From: Porites lobata
Taxonomy: Eukaryota > Cnidaria > Anthozoa > Scleractinia > Poritidae
Direction: 5' to 3'
DNA: 64,000 bases
NCBI GenBank assembly: GCA_942486035.1
Contig: CALNXK010000185.1
Span: 206,001-270,000 of the forward strand
This document shows positions 22,841 to 33,059 of the stretch, in pieces (the stretch's first letter is position 1; each line of letters starts with the position of its first letter). A program made the position numbers and the translations under genes. The notes beneath the pieces were generated by a model that was not told the origin of the DNA, did not search any database, and worked only from the letters and a program-made list of their open reading frames with translations.

Positions 22841-24172
22841 GAGGGTAGCATGACGTTTATCATAGTCAAAAATTTCATTCACATCGAGGGGAAAATATAT
22901 AATCGCGTCGTCTTCAGTTGTTATTGCATATCCTTCTGATCTGAATTTTCATTCTTTGCACAAACTTGCAAGTTCATTTAATCTTGAAATTCCTTATTTG
23001 TGTTCTTGTTGTCTTTTCAGGTATCGTTTCAGAGAGACAGGGAAACAGGAGTTACAACAGTCAAGTACAACGTTGCTAAAAAGACTGATCTTGTTATTAA
23101 TGGGGCACCGTGTGTGATTCCTAACTTGAACTTGCACTGCAATGTACATACCCCGGTGTGACAATCCTGAATCGTGACACATGAGACTTTTTTTGAATTT
23201 TATAAAAGCATCATATAAATCTGTGAACTGTGTGAACCAGAATTAATTGAAATCAGTTATCCTTATACAATGTGCATCTACGTTCGCGCGTAAAACTGCC
23301 AGTATTTTTTTCTGTACGGCTCTTCATTCGACATTGTTGGATGAGATATGACTTTGAAAAAAAAAAGCTCTCTTATCACAAAATCTTTCATGTATTATCA
23401 TGATTCAATTCAATTCGACCTCATCATGTTTTGTACCTAATTTCCTTGCCTACCCCAAACCCGGAAAAGTCTTGGGGCACAACTCTACATAAATGAATTT
23501 TGCTTGTTTGTTTTTCTTATTTCTTAAGATAGTTCACGTGACATGTCGAAAAAGCTGAAAACGTAGCTTCAATGAGTGAAATGTTAAAGAAATGTCGATA
23601 CAATAAATATGATAAACCTTCTATTTATAGACAGCAGCTTACTGTACGATACAACAGCCTGAAATGACCTGAAATGCTATTGGGTGAACTGAAATGTTCC
23701 TTGTTCGTTCTACAGGTCTTATTTCAGTGCTCAATAAGTAGTTGATATGCAATGCGCGTGCTTCTATCACTTGCCTTTTTGGTAAGGTGAAAAATCTCTT
23801 GAAAGTTAGTTTATTTTTGTTCGGAATGCACTTGCTAAAAGTTTCTACACCTCTATCGCATATGAGAGCGCAAGTTAATCAAAAGAACTCTGGGCTGTAA
23901 TTAACTCTTGAATTTAGTGTTCAATTATTATATGGCTGAATCCGTAAGCGGGCAAGATGAAACAAATCCTGAGTTCTGATTGGCTAACCAAGCGGGCTAA
24001 GGATTGCTCGCGTTGTTCCTCAAGGAATTGTTGTCTTTTTGGCCATATAGTAAATCCTTTATTTACCACGCCTGTTCGATCAAGATGGTTGTATATTGGC
24101 CTCGTCTCGGTCAATAAAACCGGAAAGAGGGACTTGGCCAATATCCAGCCATCGAACAATAATGGCTCAGCC
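22840..24172. repeat. Segmental duplication, copy B
   Basis: Second copy of 19530-20460 with an insertion at about 23350-23840. It is truncated at its right end where the foldback MITE at 24176 begins. Confidence 0.7.
23021..23161 (+). pseudogene. Duplicate of the 19715 terminal exon, shortened
   Basis: Same acceptor context (TTGTCTTTTCAG) and the same frame, reading VSFQRDRETGVTTVKYNV and INGAPCVIPNLNLHCNV. Small deletions after CNV shift the frame to HTPV and a premature TGA, removing the final Cys-containing segment of copy 1. Probably a decaying copy or a functional variant with a shortened tail. Confidence 0.5.
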
Positions 24173-24175
24173 AAT

Positions 24176-24372
24176 TGACCATTCCAGAAAATACCATAAC
24201 AAACCATAATGCTCTTTGTTTGTCACCCCAAAATTTTGCATAAGCATTGTCTTCAGCTTCTCTTGGGGCCATTTTAACACCCAACAGAAACTGAAGACAA
24301 TGCTTACGCAACATTTTAGGGTGAGAAACAAACAGCATTATGGTATGTTATGGTATTTTCTGGAGTGGCCAA
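24176..24372. mobile_element. Foldback MITE (~200 bp)
   Basis: Left half CCATTCCAGAAAATACC...CATAATGCTCTTTG is mirrored by CAGCATTATGG...GGTATTTTCTGGAGTGGCC, with a second inner inverted block (AAGCATTGTCTTCAG). It is almost entirely self-complementary. A relative is at 60605-60735. Confidence 0.8.
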
Positions 24373-24375
24373 TCC

Positions 24376-24436
24376 CAAGCATGCCGCGTGCTGCGTGCCG
24401 CGTACTGCGTGCCGCGTGCCGCGTGCCGCGTGCCAC
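24376..24436 (+). repeat. GCCGCGT heptamer microsatellite
   Basis: Eight to nine tandem copies of GCCGCGT with small changes (GCTGCGT, GTACTGC), directly abutting the foldback element. Confidence 0.9.
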
Positions 24437-24676
24437 TTTTCCTCCCGTAAGAATCAGTTTACTGTTTTAAGTTTAAAATTTGGTACTCAAGATTTTACTG
24501 ATCCAGGTCTACTAAAGATCCGGCGAACCCTCACTGGTTTGTCGTTGTGGTTTTGCCTTCACAAGTGTTTCTGATATGCTTGGAATTGACTGAGCCATAA
24601 CGCATATATAAAGCAAGCATTGGAGAAGTATTAAAAAAAACCATTAAGTTCAGTGAATCGGAGGAAGAAAGACTAC

Positions 24677-24893
24677 GGCCCGGTTCAAACGTCGAACTTT
24701 ACATGTGCCGAACCTAATTATTAGGTTCGGCCATCTAAAGTTCTACGTATAAACCAACTGGGAACGACACTTTTGTATTTGGGTCAACTCGGCCGTTCTA
24801 TTCGACTGAGCTTGTCGAATAGAACGGCAAAAGATCGACTTCGATTCACACGTCGAACTTCACATGTGCCAAACCTAATAAATAAATTATGTT
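24677..24893. mobile_element. MITE with CGTCGAACTTTACATGTGCCGAAC ends
   Basis: The motif ACATGTGCCGAACCTAATTA is palindromically arranged (GAACCTAATTATTAGGTTC), with a second hairpin (CGTTCTATTCGA...TCGAATAGAACG). The same block (GGTTCGGCACATGTAAAG) occurs twice at 31985-32107. Confidence 0.7.
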
Positions 24894-24899
24894 AACGAA

Positions 24900-25788
24900 T
24901 TTTTCAATACAACCGCGCCTCTGATTGGCTATTATTGGATTTTCGCGCCTGTGCGGGCAGAACTCACAGACGCGTAACGACGATTACCAGCATTCACGTT
25001 GTAGAGTTTTAGACCGAAACCGAACATTCTAAAACGGTCCTCTAAAAAGTTGCTTTTCTTTATATCCATAAAGAAATCGTACTGTATTTTAAAATTTGTG
25101 GCGTTACTTTATTTTGTCCAAATATCACGATCACGATCACCAGTTCGGGAGTATGCCAGTTTTGGAAGAAGCGATGACGTCATGATTCCATTGTTCTGCT
25201 AAAAACACGCAAAAAATAGGAAAAAATAATCGCAAGAAACAAGGGAGCTTTTTTCAAAACCCGTTCCAGGTCTCCTCGTTCAATATCCGGGACTTCCGAG
25301 CTAGCAGTACCGATAAAGAAGCCTTCTCCTTGCTTTTTGAATGTCAAGGGAAGTTTCCTGCCACATTTCGGTAGTTAAAAGAGACAGTTTTCAAATGGCC
25401 TTCGACGCCGCCGCCGCCATCTTGACGGGTATCGAATGTAAGTACATGACTTTATGTTTAGTTTTCAGTATCTTGCCGAATTTTTACGAAATCAAGACTA
25501 ATTTTCCTCAAAACTACTACGTGTAAAGTGTGTTCAGGCAAAGTTTCATCGATGGCAACAACCTAGTAAAAATGGCAACCACACATTGAAAATTGCCAAC
25601 GGACAGGAAGGGTTACTGATATTGATGGTTATGCCTTAGTCTGTCTATGTAGTTTTAGTTATAATCGATCAGGTCTGTTTTTGGTCGTGTTCACCGGCAA
25701 TGTATGCGACTCTCATCTAGAAATCACTTTATTGATCCAGATCATGTGTGTGGAATGAGTTTTAAATCAGTGTGAGTAGGTTCTTATA
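24900..25788. other. Intergenic with one promoter-like CG-rich spot
   Basis: 25390-25440 has GCCGCCGCCGCCATCTTG (a YY1-type motif on the minus strand) and a strong GTAAGT donor at 25439, but no phase-compatible coding partner was found. Confidence 0.35.
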
Positions 25789-25808
25789 TTGATTTCTTTT
25801 ATTTTGAT

Positions 25809-25962
25809 CAGGATTTCCGTAAAAAATGTAGACAAACATCTGGAAATATTACAAACATGTTGTCGCGTTTGTGCCAAAAAGCTGGGAAAAGGAACCAAGA
25901 AGACAAAATGCAAAATATCTTCAGAACGACACATTTGTGCTCTGAGGGAAAAATATTGCTTT
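25809..25962 (+). CDS. Possible exon with CxxC zinc-binding motif
   Basis: After TTGATCAG an open frame reads VDKHLEILQTCCRVCAKKLGKG followed by Cys and His residues (TKCKISSERHIC). The pattern of helix, then CRVC, then further Cys/His resembles zinc-binding N-termini of some cnidarian transposase-like proteins. No catalytic domain follows, and the open frame at 26060-26480 is not recognisable. It is probably a fragment of a mobile gene. Confidence 0.3.
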
Positions 25963-25969
25963 AGGTTCG

Positions 25970-28390
25970 CCTTATGTTCCACTGTAATGAAAAATTTAAT
26001 GTCCAAATTCAACCCTACCTCAATAAAATGAAACATGTTTTTTTTTTGTTTCTTTGTAGTGTGGTCACAGGCTTACCCACCACAAAAGCCCCTCCTTTGA
26101 CCCTTTCAAAAACGGGTAAGAGGGAAACAGGTTGGAGGGGGTGGGGGGCTTATATACCTTGTGAGTGGAAGCTCACACTCAATGACCATTCAACCATAGA
26201 AGAGACTGTGGCCCTTATTCAAGGGGCTTTAAAGGAGATAGATGAGGAAGGAGTCATGGAAGTGGAGGCTTGTGAAGATTTTCTCTACATAATGTTCAAT
26301 CCCTTGCGTCAAATATTGTTTATACTTTATACATGCCAAACACATAATATGTTCAGTCCCTGTGCTGTGCAAAAGGTCAATCTGAAACATGAAAGATGCC
26401 ACACTCTCCACCATCAATCCCTGTGCATGAGCAATAAGCCCATATTTTATGTCATAATATCGAATATGTGTGTATTTGAATAAATCCTAAATTATTGAGA
26501 TTCTCTTGATGACAAAGCATCTATGTTAATGCATCGTCTTCAACAAAATAATCCTCCCTAATAAATAATACATGAAAGACATCTCACAAGATAACTATTG
26601 AAAATCGATGTCAGCTGCTACTGTCTTCATTATATCAATTAAGTTTTGGTTTGGTTTTCATGTCCAAGAAGGTGTTAAAAAAAACAAGATTTTGAGATAA
26701 AAGAGTGTGTATAATATGCGAGCCAGCGAGCCATGGAAGCGAGTCATGCAGGTCAGAATCAAAAACAGTAATACGGAAAGAATTAACTGTCAGGACCTAA
26801 AATAAAATGTTTATTTACAAAAAACAAAATGTAACAATAAATAACTTTTATTGTATCTTTACTCTGATGTGTGAGCTTGTTTTCTTGAAAGTGCTGTTCA
26901 ATAGAAACATGAAGAACCGGCTATGAAAAGGAACTTTGGAAAACTTATGTTGTGTCCATGCCAAGTGCAGTAATCATTATTATTTTGGGCCAAACCTTGT
27001 CTAATAGAATTGTTTGAGGGTCCCCACAGAGAAGACTTGAAGAAAAGTGCTCCTCAAAGTTACAATGCCTTTAAGGCAGCCCCAGAGTTAAAAACAATAA
27101 TTTAGTGTTATTCGGATGTAACATCAAATCCCATACAAGAGGATATTTTATATTATAAAATAACTGAGATAGTACGCGTGATCTGATTGGTCAAAAACCT
27201 ATGGTTTATTATACCGGTAAACCCATAGAAAAAGGCATCCGGACCACGAGCCATAAACAAAACCGGATTGATCTGCAAACAACGATTTTAGAACGGCTAA
27301 AAAACAGAACAAGTTACTTACCCAGCCCTTCTTAATATTAAAAGCGTTGGTTTCCACATTTTATTACTGAGCCTCACAATTCGCTACTGCCATAGCTTTA
27401 GAAGTTATAAAGTACAAAGCTGGAAAACAGTTTACATTTCACGACGATGCCAATCGCAGAGAAAGCCAACAACTGTGTGAATTTCTGGTGTAGAGAGTCT
27501 CTAGGAAAACTTAACCATGTGCCAACCAGCAACAAAACGGATAGTTTTAGCATTCTTGATTTATTTTATGTCAAAATTAAATTCCTTAATGAAAGAAATT
27601 GTTCCAAAAAGAGATCTCTGATCAAGATATGGTACAAAATCGCCCGCTGTAGGTTCAGTAAACAAGCTGCCAACGATGATGAAAGATGTCAGAGTTTCGG
27701 GCTGGTTTTTTCCAACATTTGCACAAATTATTCGGTGATATCGATGCCATAACCTACCTCAAACCACCTGCCTTCACGAATCGACAAATATTAACGCCAA
27801 TATGTGGCTACGGCAAAGAAACCTTTGACCACTGACATATTTCCATCGGTCGCTGTACGTGCATATAAAGTTACATGCGACCGACTTCGCAAACGCAGCC
27901 ACGTCGTTACCGCAGCATTTCTTGATCATTATAAAGTCCAGAAAACAGATCTTAAACCACTGCGGCTTGTAAAAAGTGAATGAAGTCCTCCATTACAATA
28001 GCTGTCAGTTCCGTCTGTAACAATGAAATTCTTACGGATCGACTCAACAAAATACAGCTGACAGTCTGATGTCCAATTAATTTCTACTTCTGTAGTAAAC
28101 AAACCATGAACTTATTCTTTCATTCCACGTTCGCATGAATTTGTGTTGACTTTTCCTGTCAAACAGCTTTCATAAGTTATCATGTAATGAGTGCAAAAAC
28201 TCGTGTTTTTAAGTGCTGCTGTTTGTTGTTTGACTGAACTGAGTTTTCTGAGTTTTGAGAAAGTTCAACGCTATTAAATCGAGAGTTATGATTGGCTTAT
28301 GATGACTTTAGAGAGAAGACGTGACTTGATCACGGTACTAAAACCATATTTTTTACCTAAAAGACTCCATTCTACTAGAAGTTATTTTAT
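25970..28390. other. Intergenic, mobile-element debris
   Basis: Contains a left-end fragment of a MITE family (27147-27240, TATAAAATAACTGAGATAGTACGCG) shared with 40797. Open frames at 25974-26483 and 27447-27752 have no recognisable domain or splice context. Confidence 0.4.
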
Positions 28391-28745
28391 GGGTGTATGT
28401 AAAGGGCGGAACCTGCCCGGAACCGCCCGGAACCCCCGGAACCGCCCGGAACCAACCGGAACCCCCCGGAATCCCCCGGAACCTACCCGGAACCTTGAAA
28501 AAAGCGCAAATGATAAAATTTAAAAAAAAACAAAAAACAAAAAATAATACAAATCAAATAAAAATAATGAAAATGAAATAAATATACTAAATATAGGTAG
28601 CTTCCACCTTAAAAATAGTCTGAAAGCTACAACTTTTATTATTTTATTTCGTTTTAATTATTTTAATTTGATTTGTATTATTTTTATTGTTTATTTGGTC
28701 CCCGTCCTCTTGTTAAATCAGCCTAATACTTGAACAGGTCGGCAC

Positions 28746-29161
28746 GTGACTAACGGAATGTCAAAGACCAAAGTACAAAGTATTGTTTTACGACTCGAAA
28801 CCACGTGCGCTGTGGAAGTCAGCGAGAGAGCGTGGACAGTTTTTTCAAGTACGACCATGAATGAAGGGAAAGCCGAGACGATCACCATAGAAGATGAATC
28901 ACAGTCTGAAGATGACAATAGTGAAGAGCTATATCAGCCGGTTTTTATGAGAACCGAGGAAACGTGTCCTTTTGCCAGGTAACATTTCCTTCGTACAAAC
29001 AGAAATTTGACTGTTTACTGAGTTGCGTAAGCAAAAAGCTGATATCTGCCCACAAATTTACGCGGTTTTGTTTTATTTCAACAGTGCTGTAAAAACTGGG
29101 AACGGTCATAACGAAGTAATCGAAATCCTTTCCTCGCCGGAAGAAGTCCGGAAAAGAAAAG
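28746..29161 (+). pseudogene. Two exon-like segments carried in arm 1 of the palindrome
   Basis: Exon-like 1 (28746-28980) encodes an acidic peptide with STTMNEGKAETITIEDES and SEDDNSEELYQPVF, ending in a donor (GCCAG|GTAACA). Exon-like 2 (29089-29161) starts after TTTCAACAG and ends at AAAAG|GTAAGC, reading AVKTGNGHNEVIEILSSPEE. The phases agree, so the two splice in frame. VIEIL and ITIE beside acidic residues resemble SUMO-interacting motifs. The parent gene is unknown; this looks like a captured host-gene fragment. Confidence 0.45.
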
Positions 29162-29332
29162 GTAAGCGCAGGTTCACTTTTCGTGGAGGCATAGCGGGCT
29201 CCATTAAAGAAACAACCCGTGCTAAACGAAGTCATTATGAATTGTTTAACCGGCCAAGGTAGTTCCCAACTACCTTGGCCGGTTAAAACAATTCCTTAGT
29301 TATGCCTCCACGAAAAGTGAACCTGCGCTTAC

Positions 29333-29716
29333 CTTTTCTTTTTCCGGACTTCTTTCCGGCGAGGAAAGGATTTCGATTACTTCGTTATGACCGTTCCCCT
29401 CAGTTTTTACAGCACTGTTGAAATAAAACAAAACCGCGTAAATTTGTGGGCAGATATCAGCTTTTGCTTACGCAACTCAGTAAACAGTCAAATTTCTGTT
29501 TGTACGAAGGAAATGTTACCTGGCAAAAGGACACGTTTCCTCGGTTCTCATAAAAACCGGCTGATATAGCTCTTCACTATTGTCATCTTCAGACTGTGAT
29601 TCATCTTCTATGGTGATCGTCTCGGCTTTCCCTTCATTCATGGTCGTACTTGAAAAAACTGTCCACGCTCTCTCGCTGACTTCCACAGCGCACGTGGAAT
29701 TCGAGTCGTAAAACAA
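29333..29716 (-). pseudogene. Mirror copy of the exon-like segments in arm 2
   Basis: Same peptide on the other strand. The first exon is intact from STCAVEVSERAWTVF to TEETCPFAR, with CGAATTC replacing CGAAAC just upstream. The second exon has a 3-base gain (ACTGAGGGG) and two single-base gains that shift the frame, so arm 2 is the more decayed copy. Confidence 0.45.
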
Positions 29717-30139
29717 AACTTTGTACTTTGGTCTTTGGCATTCCGTTAGTCACGTGCCGACCTGTTCAAGTATTAGGCTGATTTAACAAGAGGACGGGAA
29801 CCAAATAAACAATAAAAATAATACAAATCAAATTAAAATAATTAAAACGAAATAAAATAATAAAAATTGTAGCTTTCAGACTATTTTTAAGGTGGAAGCT
29901 ACCTATATTTAGTATATTTATTTCATTTTCATTATTTTTATTTGATTTGTATTATTTTTTGTTATTTGTTTTTTTTTAAAATTTTATCATTTGCGCTTTT
30001 TTCAAGGTTCCGGGTAGGTTCCGGGGGGTTCCGGTTGGTTCCGGGCGGTTCCGGGCAGGTTCCGCCATTTACATACACCCTTATTTTTTATAGAATAGAT
30101 CATTTTTTTGGAGCGAGCTGAGGATAATCATTTGATGTT

Positions 30140-30222
30140 AGAGAACACTCGAAAAGCTTGTAAATCACTCGCCTTCGGCTCGTGATTTACAAGCTTTTCT
30201 CGTGTTCTCCCAACATCCCGCG
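30140..30222. repeat. Hairpin MITE fragment
   Basis: GAACACTCGAAAAGCTTGTA and its reverse complement flank ACTCGCCTTCGGCTCG, followed by a CGGTAAACCCATAGAAA block also present at 27218. Probably part of a MITE family broken up by the palindrome insertion. Confidence 0.6.
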
Positions 30223-30234
30223 TGGGTTATCACG

Positions 30235-30944
30235 CCGGTAAACCCATAGAAAGTGTGGTCTATTGCTTAAACAAACCATAACCTTGTTGATCTCTGACCT
30301 CTGGTCAAATCCGGTGGACTACAAGACTATAGTATCCCATTTTAATTAATAGATCCGAAAGCATGTGACAAGCATAATTCTTAGTTTTCCAATATGTATA
30401 TTAAATTCTAAAGAGCCTCTTGCATTTGTTAAGCTTGACCAAATAATCAGTGAACTTCAGAAAGTGGAATAATTGAAAGCAATAGGTTTTTTTGAAGCGG
30501 GACAAAAAAAAAATGATCAGAGATGATAAGTAAGATTTTCAAATTGTGGGTTTTTAGGAAGAAAACGCTGGCACAATATCCTCAGAAATCTCTTGTAAAC
30601 CTGTTGTATACCTGGACGGAACCGCTTCAAGACATAAACCAACAGAACACCATATTCGAAAAAAACAGATATTTTACTCACAAATGACTCCCTTGCACCA
30701 AAACAATAACCTGAATTACAGCCGTCTTCTCCGGCCAGTCGCTCACTCGCGGGGAAGATACAGAAGCAACGGGAAAAATTACATTAACACTTAACTGTGA
30801 AAGCAAACATAAGGAATTGAATTATAGAGCAACTCACTTTTTAGTTGTTTCCAAAGCATTTTTTTTCTCCTTATGATATAAAAAATAATGAAATAAATAG
30901 GCACAAACTTGTTAGCGTGCTTACCTATTTTCGATGTACTGATT
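30235..30944. other. Intergenic, nothing recognised
   Basis: No supported coding sequence or repeat structure, other than single-copy AT-rich sequence. Confidence 0.4.
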
Positions 30945-31880
30945 ATGTATCCGTCAAATCGAAGCTTCAACATGCCCCCCCCCCCCCGGGCATACCCCGG
31001 GCATTTGACACCTTTGCCGTCCCGGGGAGGAGGGAATTTGATTATCAGAGTCTTCCAGGGGGTGGGGAATTTGATCCCCATGCTTTAGGGGTGGGGAATT
31101 TGAATTGCATCCTCGATTTCATGTAAAATCTTTGGCGTGGCGAGCTATCATGGGGGACGCGGTGTTAGAGGATTTTCGTGGAAAAGATTGTGCCTTTGTG
31201 GCCAATTGATTGCGAGGAAAGGGCTTAAACAAGCTTTGTGCCGTATTTGAAGTATTTAAATTTTAAAATGTTTAATATGGATTCAGGCTTTGAATGTATG
31301 AATGTATTTTATTGTTGTGTTTACAATGAAATACAATACCTATATCAGCGATTCAATACAACAACATAAAAAAATAAAATAAAAAGCTCAGATCAACTAC
31401 TTTGACCTACTGCAAGTATGTTAATTAATAAGGTGAGCGATGATGCATGTCAGTGAAATGATCATGATGTCGTAATCTCAATAGGTGGCATCTTTTTTTA
31501 TACAACACTTTGTATGTTGGATGACGAAGAAAAGCTGAGCATTCAGTGACCTTGTAGCAGCGATTTCCGCCGCTTTGCACGAGACTTTTGTTCGTAGTAA
31601 ATACGCTAACAGTGCTTCTCAGTTTTTGTTATATTTATAAATATTTTGCTCCACAACTGAAGGTGTTTCCGCCGTCCTTCTGTCATTATGTGCCTGTGAA
31701 ATGTCCCCGGGGTCGGGGCATTTGATCACCTGAATGGACCCTAGTGTGGGGCATTTGAACGGCATTTTGGCCCGGGTAGGGGGGAATTTGAACAATAATT
31801 TTCAGAAAAGTCAAATGCCCGGGGGTTTGCCCGGGGGGGGGGGGGCATGTTGAAGCTTTGATTTGACCGATACATTACAT
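30945..31880. mobile_element. ~0.93 kb DNA element with long TIRs and poly-C/poly-G subtermini
   Basis: The left end ATGTATCCGTCAAATCGAAG...CAACATGCCCC is the near-exact reverse complement of the right end. Both subtermini carry a poly-C/G run and several copies of GGGGAATTTGA / GGGGCATTTGA (at 31029, 31060, 31094, 31716, 31747 and 31784). No transposase and no clear target duplication. Confidence 0.75.
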
Positions 31881-31984
31881 ACGCAGTGAGTACGCAGTGC
31901 CTACTAAGCGCGCGATAAGCGAAGAACTATAGCGCAAGAATGGTCCTATTTTAAGCAGTAAGGATGATGTTTCTTTTCGCCACG

Positions 31985-32107
31985 AATTAGGTTCGGCACA
32001 TGTAAAGTTCGACCGTCTGAATCAACAGTCGAACTTGATAGTTTGGGTCGACCTAAATAGGTATTAGGTTCGGCACATGTAAAGTTCGACGTTTAAACCG
32101 GGCCTAA
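31985..32107. mobile_element. MITE of the GGTTCGGCACATGTAAAG family
   Basis: Two direct copies of TTAGGTTCGGCACATGTAAAG separated by a GTCGAACTTGATAGTTTGGG spacer; the same family as 24677-24893. Confidence 0.6.
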
Positions 32108-32215
32108 TAGGACAGAAGGCAGTTAGTATAAATGAAAAACAATATGGTAAATTGCGAAAGCCAATTGTAACATCTTTTATTTTATAGTTTTTTCCATCAA
32201 ATCTGTGACAATTTA

Positions 32216-32406
32216 AGAAATGGTAAACGTGCAGCGTGCAACCATGGAGTTATGGATGGACGCGGGAGGTTGCTAAGCACGAAAGAAGCGTAAGAGTTGC
32301 ACGAGGCAATAGCCGAGTGCGACTCTAGCTTCTTGAGTACTTAGCAAACCTCCCAAGTGCATCCATAACTCCATGGTTGCACAGCTGCAACGTTTACCAT
32401 TTCTTT
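32216..32406. mobile_element. Foldback MITE (~190 bp)
   Basis: AAGAAATGGTAAACGTGCAG and GTGCAACCATGGAGTTATGG are mirrored at the right end (CCATAACTCCATGGTTGCAC, ACGTTTACCATTTCTTT). Highly self-complementary. Confidence 0.8.
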
Positions 32407-32409
32407 TAT

Positions 32410-33059
32410 AACATAATCAAAAGAGAAAAACATTATTTTCTATTTGCCTTCGGTTGAGTCATTGGTCCGAGTTCATGTATGCTGCCGTCTGCCCGCCCCT
32501 TTGAGTTGTTCTTTCTCTGAATCAACCGTTCTCCGTCTTCAGGTAAGTTGCAAAACCTTTTCCGTTGTTATTCTGAATGGCATCTGTCTACTTGCTCTTA
32601 ATATTAGGGTAAAAACTTTGAGGGAAAACTATAACTGCAACTATAAACACCAACTAAAAAGACTTTAAAAAATAAGCTAAAACTAAATAAATGATCATAA
32701 AATAATTGTCAAGCTTATTTATGTGTCAATTTTTGAAATAAACGTAAAGTAGAAATGAGAAAATCTGACTGTAATTCCTTTAGAATAACGGCTAGCACTA
32801 ATTTTAAAAAGAAATTAACTAGCTTTGTATCGAAATCTGTCTGGGGAAATCCAGCTATGAAAGTCAAAGTTGCAACTGAAATTCGCCGACACACAGCCGG
32901 CGCTGAAGCTATTGTTTTTCGACCGTTCTCTGAACGACTGTTATGAATGAACACTGAAGAACAAATTAAACACAGTAAAGTTATTTTTTGAAAACTTTAT
33001 TTGAAAACTCAAATGTTTCTGTACTCAATGAAATTCGCTTATTCCAGAGTAATGTGAAC
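32410..33059. other. Intergenic, nothing recognised
   Basis: Short opposing open frames at 32715-32954 are mirror readings of the same DNA and lack homology or splice support. Confidence 0.4.

Larger units (their letters stand above)
28391..30080. mobile_element. 1.69 kb near-palindrome (foldback element) with ~0.8 kb arms
   Basis: Arm 1 (28391-29262) and arm 2 (29268-30080) are near-identical reverse complements meeting at GGCCAAGGTAGTTCCCAACTACC. The outer ends GGGTGTATGTAAA are mirrored as TTTACATACACCC. Flanks TTATTTTAT (28382-28390) and TTATTTTTT (30081-30089) match at 8 of 9 bases, like the 9-bp duplication of a Mutator-type element. Outer arm ends hold a CCGGAACC minisatellite. Arm 1 has ~45 bp near the centre that arm 2 lacks. 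Confidence 0.9.

Noticed and set aside
25341..25526. Possible first exon (ATGGCC...GCCGCC, strong GTAAGT donor)
   Set aside because: Its phase does not fit the candidate exon at 25809 and no other partner was found.
25809..26483. Transib/RAG1-like gene fragment
   Set aside because: Only a CxxC pattern supports it; no catalytic core or matching downstream zinc motif is visible.
28393..28523. Pro/Asn-rich reading frames in the CCGGAACC repeat
   Set aside because: They are translations of a minisatellite present inverted in both palindrome arms.
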